A DNA stretch of 64,000 nucleotides from Eggerthella timonensis (GCF_900184265.1 NZ_FXXA01000002.1:1846539-1910538), one strand, 5' to 3'. Shown: positions 30,681-40,531, counted from the first letter of the stretch. Numbers and translations: made by a program. Notes: generated by a model not told the origin, from the sequence alone.

Positions 30681-30849
30681 TATGGAGAAAATGTGAACAG
30701 CCGGCCGTCGAGCCAGTATTCGACGGCCGGCGTGATGGATATATCCCACCTGCGCTTTTGACTCGCCGACGTCCCTGTCCTCGTCGGTGGGCTGGGTCAA
30801 GCTGCGGTTTACATTCCCCGATCACATGCTACTATGCCGAATATATGCC
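30681..30849 (+). promoter_or_regulatory. Shared-type promoter region of surface gene D
   Basis: Direct-repeat motif TATGGAGAAAATGTGAAC (30681-30698); AT-core site TGGATATATCCC (30736-30747) followed by ACCTGCGCTTTTG; -35 TTTACA (30808-30813); 16-nt spacer ending TGC; -10 TACTAT (30830-30835); second AT-core site CGAATATATGCC (30838-30849). Confidence 0.8.
30700..30731. terminator. 12-bp inverted repeat between genes C and D
   Basis: GCCGGCCGTCGA (30700-30711) and TCGACGGCCGGC (30720-30731) are perfect reverse complements with an 8-nt loop, 50 nt after the gene C stop. It may end gene C transcription. It lies between the direct repeats and the first AT-core site of gene D, so a regulatory role is also possible. 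Confidence 0.45.
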
Positions 30850-30992
30850 GCACTGCGGGAAACAGTCGGCATATGCTCGCGCGCATCTGCGCACGGCTCG
30901 CTGCGGGAACAGCGGGGCGGGCGGAGGTCTGATGCGGCGACCGTCGTCGGGAAGCGGCGGGGCGAGTCATTGGAATGTGAAGGGACAGACAC
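30850..30992 (+). promoter_or_regulatory. Leader of gene D with three CGGGAA-loop hairpins
   Basis: Stem GCCG(c)ACTG/CAGTCGGC with loop CGGGAAA (30847-30870). Stem CGCTG/CAGCG with loop CGGGAA (30899-30914). Stem CGTCGT/GCGGCG (two G-U pairs) with loop CGGGAA (30942-30959). AAGGGACAG precedes the ATG at 30993. Stems differ in sequence while the loop is constant. Confidence 0.7.
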
Positions 30993-33900
30993 ATGGGACA
31001 GGGTACATCTGCGGCTCGACGAGCCGGAAAGGCGAGCGCGCTCGCTTTGTCCATCCTCCTCGCGTTCGGCGCTCCCCTCGACGGGTTGAGCGCGTACGCA
31101 TCTGAGAACGCTCCGGGGGGGGGGGGGGCTTCTAAGCCGTTAGCCGAAGAGGCTGAAACCTTCTCGGACGATACGCAATCCAATCAGGTGGAAGACGAGG
31201 TCAAGCTCGATCCGCCTGCCGTTTCCGAGCCGTCGGCACCTCCGGCGGAACCTTCAACTGGGAAAACCGAAGATACGAAGGCCGAAGTTCCGGCCGAGCC
31301 CTCTGCGGGCCAGACCGCCGTCGATGTGCCGCTTGCGTCCGAGGCGGCGAAGCCCGCCGCGGGCGAGATCGTGCAAGACGGGCTGGTCTACCGGATCGAC
31401 GGCGACGAAGCCGTGCTGGTCGGCTGGCGCGCGCCCTCGCTCGAAGGCGACGTGGTCGTGCCCGCGACCGTTTCGAGCGGGGCCGACTCGTATGTTGTGA
31501 CGCGCGTCGGCGAAGCCGACGCCGACAAGGCCGTGCTCGCGGGCTCGTCTGCGACCTCCGTGTCGTTGCCCGCCTCCGTCGCTGCCATCGAAGACGGCGC
31601 CCTTGCGGGCTGCCCGTCGCTCTCCCGCATCTCCGTCAGCTCGAAGAACGAATCCTTCGCGTCCTTCGATGGCATGCTGTTCTCGAAGGACCTTGCAAGC
31701 CTCCTGCTCGTTCCCGAGGGCAAGGAGGGCGCCGCCCGCATCCCCGACCAGACGAATGCTGTCCCTGCCTCGGCGTTTTCGCATTGCGCCAGGCTCTCCT
31801 GCATCCTGGTCGGGGAGGGCAGCCGCTCTCTCGCCTCATGGAACGGTTTGCTTTTCACGAACGATATGAAGACCCTGGTCGCGTGCCCCGTCGGCGCGGG
31901 CGGCGCGGTCGTGATTCCTGAAGACGTGGAGTTCATCGGCTCCGGAGCGTTCGCCGGGTGCGCGGCGGCGTCGATCACGGCGCTCGGGTTCGTGCGCGAC
32001 ATCGCGGCCGACGCGTTCGACGCGGAAGCGCGCGAGTGCGCCGTCGTGGCGCTGCCCGCCGGCGACGACTACGAAGCCCGCAAGGCGGTATGGGAGGCGG
32101 CCGGGTTCGGGAGCTTCAAGGAACCCGCGAAGCCGGGCGACGTCGCCGTCCCCGAGCCGTCCGAGCCCGAGGCCCCGCAGGCCTCCGGCCTCGCGTACGA
32201 GGTGCTGGGCGACTACACGCTGGCGGTTTCGTGGCAGGGCGCGCGAGGGCCCGAGGGGACGCTCGAGATCCCGGCAGCCGCCGAGGTCGGCGGCGTGTCC
32301 TACCGCGTATCGGCCGTCGCCGACGCGGGCTTCGCGGGCCGCTCGGGCCTGACCGGCGTCGCGCTCCCCGCGAGCGTGAACGCCGTCGGCGACCGCGCTT
32401 TCGAGGCCACCGGCGTCTCCGACGCGTGGCTCCCGGCCTCCGTCGCGACGGTGGGCGAGCGTGCCTTCGCGGCGTGCCCCTCGCTCGAGCGCGTCGTCTC
32501 CCTCGGCTCCCCTTGGGTAGCCGACAGCGCGCTGGCCGAGTGCTCCGGCGTGAGCGTCTACGCGCCTTCGGATTCCGACAACCCCTGGAACGTCGGCCTC
32601 CCGGCCGCCGGCAACCACCTCATGCCCTACGGCGTCTCGCTCGCCGAAGAGCCCCTCGCCCTCGAAGTTGGCCAATCCTGGAGCATCATCGAAGGCGGCC
32701 AGCTCGACGCCCCCGAGCCTATCGAAACCTCCTACGCCTACGCCGCCAAGCCCCTCTCCGTCGATCCCGACGGCACGGCGACCGGCAAGGCCGAAGGCTC
32801 CTCCGAGGTCGCCGTAACGCTGTCCTTCGACGGCGTCGAGCTCGCCCGCGCCTCACGCCCGGCCGAGGTCGCTCCTACTTCCGAGCCTGAAGCGCCTGTG
32901 GTGGAACCCGAGGCCCCCGTCGAACCTACCCCGACCGAGAACGTAAACAAGCCGGCAATCATCACCGAAACCGCCTCCCTCGCATCGGCCGCCCTCGAGG
33001 AAGCCGCATCTCTCGAGTCCGAACCCGAAACCATCTCATATGCCGCAGCTCTCGCCACCGGCGAGACGTTCTCCCAGAGTTCTCCCAGCGGCCATCTGCT
33101 CGCATATTCCGTGCTCGCGGACGACCCGACTGCGGTCGAGGTGTCCATGGATAGCGCCTCCCCTAAGCTCGACGGCGAGCTCGTGATTCCTGCAAGCGTC
33201 GAGCATGAGGGAACTCGTTACATCGTCAAAAGCGTCGCTGCGGAAGGCTTTCGAGCGCTCCGGGGATTGTCGTCGGTTTCGTTCAGTGCCCAACCGGGCG
33301 AAGTGGTTCAGCTGGAAACGATCGGCGCATGGGCGTTCGCCATATGCTCCAATCTGAAGTTCTTCGATTTCCCCGATTCTCTCAAGATCATTCGCGACCG
33401 TGCATTCACGATCAGCGCGCTGCGCTCCGTGCAGTTGCCTGAAGGGCTCGAGACGCTGGAGGGTTGGTCGTTCGAATCGTGCGTCGATCTCGCATCCTTC
33501 GCTCTGGGCGGCAAGGTGACCTCTCTGGAGGATTACGTGCTCGGCGAGGCCGTCAACCTGAGGGAGCTTGTGGTGGGCGGATCGATCTCGACGTTCTCTC
33601 CGTTCGCGTTCGCGGCGATGTCCTCCCCGGACAAGCTGAAGATATTCGTTCCGACGGCCGAGGAAAAAACCAAGTGGGAGGCTGCGAACAGTCAGTACGC
33701 ATACGGGTTCGATCCGGCGAACATCATCGTTTCCACTGCGAATCGGCACACGGTGACCTTCGAAGGCTGCGGAGGTTTTCCGGAGCAGGTCGTGCAATCG
33801 GTGGCATCGGGTCAACCGATCGTCGATCCCGGGATAAGCAGGGAAGGGTTCGGCCTCGAGGGGTGGTACCTCGACGAGGGGTGCTCGATTCCGTGGGACA

Positions 33901-36900
33901 TCGATACGCCCGTGAACGAGGACACCGTGCTGTACGCGAACTGGGTGGAGAACGCGACCGAAAACGGCTTCTCGTTCGTCGTACGCCCGGACGGCGGCTT
34001 GACCGTCGTAGCGGTCGATCCGTCGAAGCTGGAAGGCGACGTCTCCATCCCTGCTTCGCATCGCATGGGGGGTGTCGAGCGGCCCGTGGCGGAGATCGGA
34101 TACCATGCGTTTTACGGTGCTGCCGGCATTAGGTCGGTCGCAGTGCCCGATTCGGTCGAGGAGGTCGGCTTCGAGGCTTTCGTCGGCTGCTCGAATCTCG
34201 AAAAGGTGGACTGGTCTCCTTCTTCGTCGCTCAAATCTATCGGGATGGATGCGTTCACCGGCTGTGCTTCGCTCGAAAGCTTGTTCCTTCCCGCCTCCCT
34301 ACGTCAGCTGACGCGCGCGGCTTTCTACCGGTGTTCCAGCTTGAAGACGGTCGTGTTCGGCGAAGGAAGCAGCATCGAGAGCATCGGCGACCGCGCGTTC
34401 GGGTACTGCAGCGCCTTGAGCGAGGTCAACCTTCCCCAAAGCGTGAAGAGGATCGAGAACCATGCTTTCGGCGGCTGCTCGGCCCTTCAATCGATCGAGT
34501 TGCCCGAAGGGCTGGAATTCATCGGGCAGCAGGCATTCCAGGACACCGGCTTGACCTCGATGGACGTGCCGTCTTCGGTAACCGCCATCAAGATGTACGC
34601 ATTCGATCGCTGCTCCAAATTGGCGGCGGTTTCGCTGCCTGCCGGGCTCAAAACGCTCGATCCCGTCGCGTTCAGGGGCTGCACGGCACTCGCCGCCGTC
34701 TCGGCGCATGGACTGATGGACGATGTAGCCGACGCGCTCAAACCGTCCGACGCGGAGCATGATGCATTCCCGGACGTCGACAAGTCGAAGGTCACCGTCG
34801 TCCTGCCTGCAACGGGCGACGACGGGAGCACGTACGACCAGATGGTCGCAACGTGGAGCGGTTACGGCTTCTCGAAGTTCTCGCCGATGAGCGGGCCTTT
34901 GCCCACTGTCGACGGGGGCGAGAATGCCCGCTGGACGCTCGATGCCGACGGTACGCTGCGCATCGAGTGCACGAAGCCTGGTGCGGTGATCGAGGACCTC
35001 GGATGGGCCGACACGTGTTCAGACACCTGGTGGGGACCGGTGCGTGCCGCTGTGAAAGCCGTTGTTGTGGATTCGGGAGTCGATGCCGTCGACATGGTGA
35101 ACTGGTTTGCCGAGATGCCCAATCTCGTTTCGGTGGGAATGGATGCCATCCCGCAACATGTGCAGAGTGTCGTGTCGATGTTCTCGAATAGCTCGAGCCT
35201 CAAGAGCTTGCCCGACGGGTTCACGATTCCCGATACGGTGACGGAGTGCAGGGCGATGTTCTTCGGATGCTCTTCGCTTGAATCGTTGCCTGCGGGCTTC
35301 AGGGTCTCAGAGAATATCGCCGGAGGGGAGGGAGCTCCCGGTCTGAACAACATGTTTTACCAATGCGCCTCGCTTGCATCACTTCCAGAGGGGTTCGAGA
35401 TTCCTCGATCAGTGACTGAGCTATCCGGCATGTTTCTGGGCTGCACCTCGCTGACATCTCTTCCCGAGAGCCTTCTCATTCCCGAAAGCGTAACGGGCAT
35501 GCACGGCATGTTCAAAGGATGCAGCTCCTTACGTAACCTTCCGATCGATTTCAAGATACCCAGTAAGGCGGGCAAGATCGGTGAAGTGTTCAACGGCTGT
35601 TCCTCGCTCGAATTCCTTCCCTCAGGGTTTAGGATTCTTAGCACGGTGGAAGCTTCGATGCAAAGCATGTTCTATGGGTGTACGGCCTTGCGGTCGTTGC
35701 CCGAAGGCTTCACGCTTCCGGAAACTGCGGTGAACACGACGTGGATGTTTTACAATTGCACCTCGCTCTCTTCGTTGCCGGAAGGGTTCTACATACCCAT
35801 GTCGGTAACGTCCGATTGGCATATGTTCAATAACTGCACCTCGCTTGTGGCGCTTCCTGACAGCTTCGACCTGCCCGATGGATGGAGTGGGAAAGACCCT
35901 ACGGTGTTCCAGCATAGCGGCGTTAACATCCCCATGTACTATGCTGGGGATAACCCGAAAGTCGTGCAATACCCTTGGGCTCAAGTGAACCGCACGCTGG
36001 TGAAACCTTCGGACAAGCCGGCGAACGCCAAGACTGTCACGCTCAATGTGAAGGCCGAGGGCGAGTCCGGCCCCGGCTCCTATTGGACGACCGCCTATAC
36101 CGACAACTCTGGCATGCTCGCTGAGCCCGTCGCGCCCTCGCGCCAGGGCATGGTGTTCGCCCTGTGGTACGCCGACGAGGCGTGCACGCAGCGCGTCGAT
36201 TTCTCGAAGCCGTTCGCCGAGGATGCGACGATCTACGGCAAGCTCGTCGCTGGCACGCTCGGGGACGTACTGCCCACGGAAGACGGCACCGGCAGCGCGT
36301 TCTGGTCGATCTCCGATGACGGCACGCTGTACATCCGCGGTACGGGCAAGGTGTCGAATTTCGGATGGGATTGGAACACCCCTTCGGCGGCGACCGATCA
36401 TTGGGGCGCGTATCGCGATCGCGTCGTGCGCATCTCCATGGCTCCCTCCGTTAGAGCCGAGTTCATGCGTTCGTGGTTCATGAGGATGCCGAATTTGTTC
36501 GACGTTCGAGAGGTCGCTATCCCGGTGGAGGCCAGCGACATCAGCCGCCTCTTCCAGCAATGCTACTCTCTGGAAACGCTGCCAGAGGGTTTCACCATCC
36601 CCGACGGCATCAAGCAGACAATGGCGATGTTCGAGAACTGCTGGGCCCTGGGGTCGCTTCCGGAAGGATTCGCAGTAGCTGACACCGTGACGAATCTGAG
36701 CGGCATGTTCCTTAATTGCAGCTCGCTTTCTTCGTTGCCCGAGGGTTTCAAGCTGTCGAAGAAGGCTGACTGGTTCGTTGACGGGGTGTTTGAGAATTGC
36801 TCGTCCTTGACATCTCTTCCCGACAGCTTCACCTTCACGAATGTGTTCTACGCGCAAACCGTGCACCGTGTGTTCAAATGCGCTCTTGGCGAAGGTCAGC

Positions 36901-39900
36901 CGCGCGTTCCTATGTATTACGCCGGCTCCGATCCGACTGTGCTCAACTACGACTGGGCAAGCCAGAACCGCGTGCTGATCGCCGATCCCGCGGATCGCGA
37001 TATGCGCGAGATTTCGTACAAGCTGGTGAACGAGGACGGTTCCTGGTCGACGCGCTCCACCGTTCTCACGGGTTCCGACGGCATGGTGCCGAACGTCGGG
37101 GAACCGCAGCGCGACGGCTACGGCTTCACCGGCTGGTGCGTCGACGAAGAATGCCTCGTGCCGTTCGATTTCGGCGAACCCGTCAGCGAGGACAGGATCC
37201 TCTACGGCAAGTGGGTCAAGCACGGCGGCCGCGATGCCAAGCTGCCCCTGGTCGCGGGCACGCAGGGCGACGTGTGGTGGCGCATTACCGTGGACGGCCA
37301 GCTGTGCATCGGCGGCGAGGGCCAGGTGGGCGACCTCGGGTTCTCGTTCGACCAGAGCAAGGGTCGGGTTAACTATTGGGATCCGTTCCGCAAAGAGATT
37401 ACGGACATTCTGATGGAGCCCGAAGTGAAAGTTCCGGGAGAAAACGGCATGACCGCATGGTTCTGCTGGCTGCCGAAGCTCCAGACGGTTGATTCGCTCG
37501 TCATCCCTGAGGGAACTCGAAACGTGCAGGATCTGTTCCACGGATGCAACAATCTCAAGGCCCTGCACGAAGATTTCGCCATCCCGACTTCGGTGGAGTC
37601 CATTATCGGCATGTTCAATTCTTGCCTATCGCTCGAGCATCTTCCTCAGAGCTTCATTCTGAGAAAGGGCAATTTGAAGTACGCGACGTGGGTGTTCAAC
37701 GCGTGCGGCGCGCTCAAGGCGCTGCCCCCGGGATTCACGATTCCCGAAGGCGTGACGGCGATAGAGTATTTCGCCAAAGGCTCCGGGCTGGTTTCGCTGC
37801 CGGAAGGATTCGATATTCCTGAAACGCTGCAGACCGGCGATCGCGCGTTCGATGGCATTCCGACTCTTCGCACGCTTCCGGGATCGTTGAATTTGGCAAA
37901 GCTGCCCGCGAAAACTAAAGAGCTCTTGCCGAGCCTTTTCCGATGCGACGACCTTACCGAGACGTACTATCCCGGCGATCCGGCGAACCTGGATATGGGC
38001 GACGGCTACTGGGCCAAGCAGAACCGCACGATCGTGAGCACCGCTCCGGCTGGGAAGACGTTCGTCGACCTCTGCCTGCCCGACGAGGCGGGCGCGCAGA
38101 AGCTGTGGACGCGCAAGGCGCTGGATGCGAATTCGTCGATGGGCGAGCCCGTCGCGCCTGGCTGGGGGGATCATGCATTCCTCGGCTGGTACACCGACCC
38201 GGACTGCACGGCGAAGGCGACGTTCCCGCTGACGCTGAGCGGCGAGACGTCGCTGTACGGGAAGTACGTAGTGACGGGTGGAACCCTGCCAACCGTGCGC
38301 GACGGCGCGGAAGGGGAGGAGGCCTCCTGGTCGTTCGATGACGGTACGCTCACCATCCGCTGCGACGTGGAAGGCGCCGCGATCGACACGTTGTGGCAGA
38401 TGCCTGAGGACGGCAACGTCAATGGCGAGCCGCAAACTAAGCATTGGAGCCCGTTGCGCGACCTGGTGACGAAAGTCATTATCGAAAGCAACGTGCGCGT
38501 TCGCAGTGACATCCGTTTTTGGTTCACCGGCATGGACAACTTGTCCGACCTGTCCGAATTCAGGTTTCCCGAGGGAGCGGCCGATGTCACGCATACGTTT
38601 GCGCGGTGCACGAGCCTGACCTCTTTACCAAGCGATTTCTTCATACCTGATTTTGTTACCATTCTCGATGGGCTGTTCCACAATGGCGGTTTAGAAAGCC
38701 TTCCTGCGACGTTTACTTTGCCCAGCGGCGCGACGAACGTCAACGCTATGTTGGGATGGAGCAACATAACTGCGCTGCCTGACGGATTCGTTCTTCCCCC
38801 TTCGGTTAAGACTGCGGCATACCTGTTCAGTAGCACGCCGTTGGAAAAGCTTCCTTCTTCGTTCCTGCTTCCCGAAGGGATTCAAGAAACCCGGTCGATG
38901 TTCGCGGAATGCGCCCAGCTCGCTTCTCTTCCTGACGGGTTTAAGATTCCGAAGAACGTGAACAGAGCAGACAAAATGTTTGAGGGCTGTCCGTCGCTTG
39001 CGGCGCTCCCCGATGGGTTCTGCTTCGACAATCCTGCTTTGCTGACGGACGTAAGCGGCATGTTCAAGGGATGCAGCTCGATGATGACGCTGCCCGCAAG
39101 CCTCGACGTCACCGGCATCCCTTCGACGTGCGCGGGCCTTGACACGATGTTCAAGGTCGCGGCCGGACCGCTGTCCACCTACGTCATCGGGGGCGACCTG
39201 TCGAAGCTCGCCGTCCTGGGCAACGATGCGACGTCGTACTGGTCGACCAAGTACAACCGCACGCTCGTGACGGATCCGTCCGACCTCGGCGGGGCGAAAC
39301 CCGTCACGTTCAAGACCAAGGTCGTGGGCGAGCAGGAATGGACGACGTGGCAGACGATGCTGACGGACCAGGCCGGCGCGCTTGCCGACCCGCGCTACGC
39401 CGGCAGGTTCGGCTACGCGTTCGACGGGTGGTACGCCGATGCCGACTGCACGCAGAAGTTCGTCTTCGGAGAGACACCGCTGCCGGCTGAGGGCGTGCTG
39501 TACGGCACGCACAGCTTGATCGTGAAATACGAGATACCCATCGAAGCGCAGGTCACGCTCAACGCCTTGGGTGAAGTCGCCCCAGCCGACGTGCGGATGA
39601 AGTCGTTCACGCCGGTGCCGCTTGCGATCACGCAGGTGAAGTGCGCGCCCGTGAACTCGTCCTCCGACATCATGGATTCGGCAGACCTACAGGCCGTCGC
39701 AGCGACGCTCCTTCCCGAGGGCGCGAAGCGTCCCCTGTTCGTGGAAGTGGGGGAAACGGCTGGCACGTCGTCGAAGGCGTTCTCGGTTCCGGAGGCGAAG
39801 CCCGGTGCGCCCGGCGTGTTCAACTACGCCATCGGCCTGGACATCCCCGACGCTTCGAAGGTGAAGCTCTGGCGCGACGGCTGGAGCACCGACCTGGTGA

Positions 39901-39929
39901 CCCTCGAGTACACGGTTGCGCCTGCATGA
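30993..39929 (+). CDS. Gene D: giant LRR surface protein, phase ON
   Basis: The 2,978-aa product reads in frame through G14. The signal peptide starts MGQGTSAARRAGKASALAL and ends near SAYA-S. The tract encodes P-GGGG-ASKPLAEEAE. Shared LRR modules occupy about 126-379 and 399-543, and the divergent LRR core about 726-1246. Five InlB-type modules (near nt 33748, 36040, 37008, 38056 and 39298) alternate with four MF-x-x-C-x-SL arrays (nt 34900-35950, 36270-36930, 37240-37980, 38285-39190). The C-terminal domain starts near 2843 (KYEIPIEAQVTLNA) and ends VTLEYTVAPA; no LPXTG follows. It is the closest paralog of gene C in its C-terminal half. Confidence 0.92.
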   Translation: MGQGTSAARRAGKASALALSILLAFGAPLDGLSAYASENAPGGGGASKPLAEEAETFSDDTQSNQVEDEVKLDPPAVSEPSAPPAEPSTGKTEDTKAEVPAEPSAGQTAVDVPLASEAAKPAAGEIVQDGLVYRIDGDEAVLVGWRAPSLEGDVVVPATVSSGADSYVVTRVGEADADKAVLAGSSATSVSLPASVAAIEDGALAGCPSLSRISVSSKNESFASFDGMLFSKDLASLLLVPEGKEGAARIPDQTNAVPASAFSHCARLSCILVGEGSRSLASWNGLLFTNDMKTLVACPVGAGGAVVIPEDVEFIGSGAFAGCAAASITALGFVRDIAADAFDAEARECAVVALPAGDDYEARKAVWEAAGFGSFKEPAKPGDVAVPEPSEPEAPQASGLAYEVLGDYTLAVSWQGARGPEGTLEIPAAAEVGGVSYRVSAVADAGFAGRSGLTGVALPASVNAVGDRAFEATGVSDAWLPASVATVGERAFAACPSLERVVSLGSPWVADSALAECSGVSVYAPSDSDNPWNVGLPAAGNHLMPYGVSLAEEPLALEVGQSWSIIEGGQLDAPEPIETSYAYAAKPLSVDPDGTATGKAEGSSEVAVTLSFDGVELARASRPAEVAPTSEPEAPVVEPEAPVEPTPTENVNKPAIITETASLASAALEEAASLESEPETISYAAALATGETFSQSSPSGHLLAYSVLADDPTAVEVSMDSASPKLDGELVIPASVEHEGTRYIVKSVAAEGFRALRGLSSVSFSAQPGEVVQLETIGAWAFAICSNLKFFDFPDSLKIIRDRAFTISALRSVQLPEGLETLEGWSFESCVDLASFALGGKVTSLEDYVLGEAVNLRELVVGGSISTFSPFAFAAMSSPDKLKIFVPTAEEKTKWEAANSQYAYGFDPANIIVSTANRHTVTFEGCGGFPEQVVQSVASGQPIVDPGISREGFGLEGWYLDEGCSIPWDIDTPVNEDTVLYANWVENATENGFSFVVRPDGGLTVVAVDPSKLEGDVSIPASHRMGGVERPVAEIGYHAFYGAAGIRSVAVPDSVEEVGFEAFVGCSNLEKVDWSPSSSLKSIGMDAFTGCASLESLFLPASLRQLTRAAFYRCSSLKTVVFGEGSSIESIGDRAFGYCSALSEVNLPQSVKRIENHAFGGCSALQSIELPEGLEFIGQQAFQDTGLTSMDVPSSVTAIKMYAFDRCSKLAAVSLPAGLKTLDPVAFRGCTALAAVSAHGLMDDVADALKPSDAEHDAFPDVDKSKVTVVLPATGDDGSTYDQMVATWSGYGFSKFSPMSGPLPTVDGGENARWTLDADGTLRIECTKPGAVIEDLGWADTCSDTWWGPVRAAVKAVVVDSGVDAVDMVNWFAEMPNLVSVGMDAIPQHVQSVVSMFSNSSSLKSLPDGFTIPDTVTECRAMFFGCSSLESLPAGFRVSENIAGGEGAPGLNNMFYQCASLASLPEGFEIPRSVTELSGMFLGCTSLTSLPESLLIPESVTGMHGMFKGCSSLRNLPIDFKIPSKAGKIGEVFNGCSSLEFLPSGFRILSTVEASMQSMFYGCTALRSLPEGFTLPETAVNTTWMFYNCTSLSSLPEGFYIPMSVTSDWHMFNNCTSLVALPDSFDLPDGWSGKDPTVFQHSGVNIPMYYAGDNPKVVQYPWAQVNRTLVKPSDKPANAKTVTLNVKAEGESGPGSYWTTAYTDNSGMLAEPVAPSRQGMVFALWYADEACTQRVDFSKPFAEDATIYGKLVAGTLGDVLPTEDGTGSAFWSISDDGTLYIRGTGKVSNFGWDWNTPSAATDHWGAYRDRVVRISMAPSVRAEFMRSWFMRMPNLFDVREVAIPVEASDISRLFQQCYSLETLPEGFTIPDGIKQTMAMFENCWALGSLPEGFAVADTVTNLSGMFLNCSSLSSLPEGFKLSKKADWFVDGVFENCSSLTSLPDSFTFTNVFYAQTVHRVFKCALGEGQPRVPMYYAGSDPTVLNYDWASQNRVLIADPADRDMREISYKLVNEDGSWSTRSTVLTGSDGMVPNVGEPQRDGYGFTGWCVDEECLVPFDFGEPVSEDRILYGKWVKHGGRDAKLPLVAGTQGDVWWRITVDGQLCIGGEGQVGDLGFSFDQSKGRVNYWDPFRKEITDILMEPEVKVPGENGMTAWFCWLPKLQTVDSLVIPEGTRNVQDLFHGCNNLKALHEDFAIPTSVESIIGMFNSCLSLEHLPQSFILRKGNLKYATWVFNACGALKALPPGFTIPEGVTAIEYFAKGSGLVSLPEGFDIPETLQTGDRAFDGIPTLRTLPGSLNLAKLPAKTKELLPSLFRCDDLTETYYPGDPANLDMGDGYWAKQNRTIVSTAPAGKTFVDLCLPDEAGAQKLWTRKALDANSSMGEPVAPGWGDHAFLGWYTDPDCTAKATFPLTLSGETSLYGKYVVTGGTLPTVRDGAEGEEASWSFDDGTLTIRCDVEGAAIDTLWQMPEDGNVNGEPQTKHWSPLRDLVTKVIIESNVRVRSDIRFWFTGMDNLSDLSEFRFPEGAADVTHTFARCTSLTSLPSDFFIPDFVTILDGLFHNGGLESLPATFTLPSGATNVNAMLGWSNITALPDGFVLPPSVKTAAYLFSSTPLEKLPSSFLLPEGIQETRSMFAECAQLASLPDGFKIPKNVNRADKMFEGCPSLAALPDGFCFDNPALLTDVSGMFKGCSSMMTLPASLDVTGIPSTCAGLDTMFKVAAGPLSTYVIGGDLSKLAVLGNDATSYWSTKYNRTLVTDPSDLGGAKPVTFKTKVVGEQEWTTWQTMLTDQAGALADPRYAGRFGYAFDGWYADADCTQKFVFGETPLPAEGVLYGTHSLIVKYEIPIEAQVTLNALGEVAPADVRMKSFTPVPLAITQVKCAPVNSSSDIMDSADLQAVAATLLPEGAKRPLFVEVGETAGTSSKAFSVPEAKPGAPGVFNYAIGLDIPDASKVKLWRDGWSTDLVTLEYTVAPA
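31115..31128 (+). repeat. Poly-G phase-variation tract of gene D, G14 (ON)
   Basis: Fourteen G, the longest tract in the window, encode P-GGGG-A in frame. The following bases are the same as in gene C (GCTTCTAAGCCGTTAG), so either slipped frame stops at TAA or TAG within about five codons. Confidence 0.88.
36951..37172 (+). repeat. 222-bp segment identical to part of gene C
   Basis: Partner of 27669-27890. The first mismatch is at 37173, where GGCGAA replaces AGCGAA, and four or so scattered differences follow to about 37348. Confidence 0.8.
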
Positions 39930-39939
39930 TCGCACCGAG

Positions 39940-39969
39940 CCGGAGCCCCTTCAGGAGGAGGGGCTCCGG
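39940..39969 (+). terminator. Terminator hairpin after gene D
   Basis: CCGGAGCCCCT (39940-39950) pairs perfectly with AGGGGCTCCGG (39959-39969), loop 8 nt, 11 nt after the stop codon. A short TTGATTT follows about 10 nt downstream. Confidence 0.65.
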
Positions 39970-40048
39970 AGGGCGGTCGTTGATTTGAACATCCGGCGGT
40001 GCGTGCGGTCGAGGTGAAGGGGCGTTCTGCCGAGATTCCTCAATGCAA

Positions 40049-40111
40049 ATGCACGCTTTTGACAAGCAGAATGGGGTCTGAGGGGCTGTTTCGATTGACA
40101 AAAGCGTGCAT
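40049..40111. repeat. Inverted repeat related to the element at 11114
   Basis: Arms ATGCACGCTTTTGACAA (40049-40065) and TTGACAAAAGCGTGCAT (40095-40111) pair with one mismatch around a 29-nt loop. The GCACGCTTTTG-x-CAA core is the one at 11114-11180, while loops and outer bases differ. Confidence 0.6.
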
Positions 40112-40323
40112 GAGCAGAGAAACAGCAGCGGCAGAATCGTGCGTCTCTATCGTGCTCGGCAATCCGTAAACCGACTCGGGGGGGGGTATGCAGGCGTACG
40201 ACGGCGATTGCGATACCATCGAGCTGATCGGAGCCCCGCCATGCCGAGCAGCGTCGGTTACTTAGCTAGAGCCGGTTTACCTTCCAGGGGCGACCGGATC
40301 TTCCAGCTTTCCAACACTGTTCG
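40112..40323. other. Intergenic stretch with a G9 tract
   Basis: A run of nine G (40178-40186) follows TAAACCGACTC. No supported gene crosses it. The rest shows no recognisable feature, except that it would be the 3' region, or antisense side, of the small ORF at 40324-40410. Confidence 0.4.
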
Positions 40324-40410
40324 TCACTCGCCGCGCCTCCCGATCAGGTCGAGAATGGCGGCGGCCGCTCCGATCAACGCGCAGGTGGCGATCACGGTCT
40401 GTGCGTCCAT
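40324..40410 (-). CDS. Possible 28-aa hydrophobic peptide (type I toxin-like)
   Basis: The minus strand reads ATG at 40410 to TGA at 40324-40326, giving MDAQTVIATCALIGAAAA then ILDLIGRRGE. Residues 5-24 are hydrophobic and the tail is charged, the build of small membrane-active type I toxins and holin-like peptides. GAGAGGGGG lies 5 nt upstream of the ATG as a strong ribosome-binding site. No promoter or antitoxin RNA could be identified with confidence, and an accidental ORF in GC-rich DNA remains possible. Confidence 0.35.
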   Translation of the reverse strand: MDAQTVIATCALIGAAAAILDLIGRRGE

Positions 40411-40531
40411 AGACGCCCCCTCTCTCGAAGACGCTGCCCGAACATGACGCAGCACTTCCGCTATCGCATCGCACCCGCTCGCGATCTCGATGAGCTGGTT
40501 TGGGCGTTGCCGCGATTCGTTCTTCTAAAGA

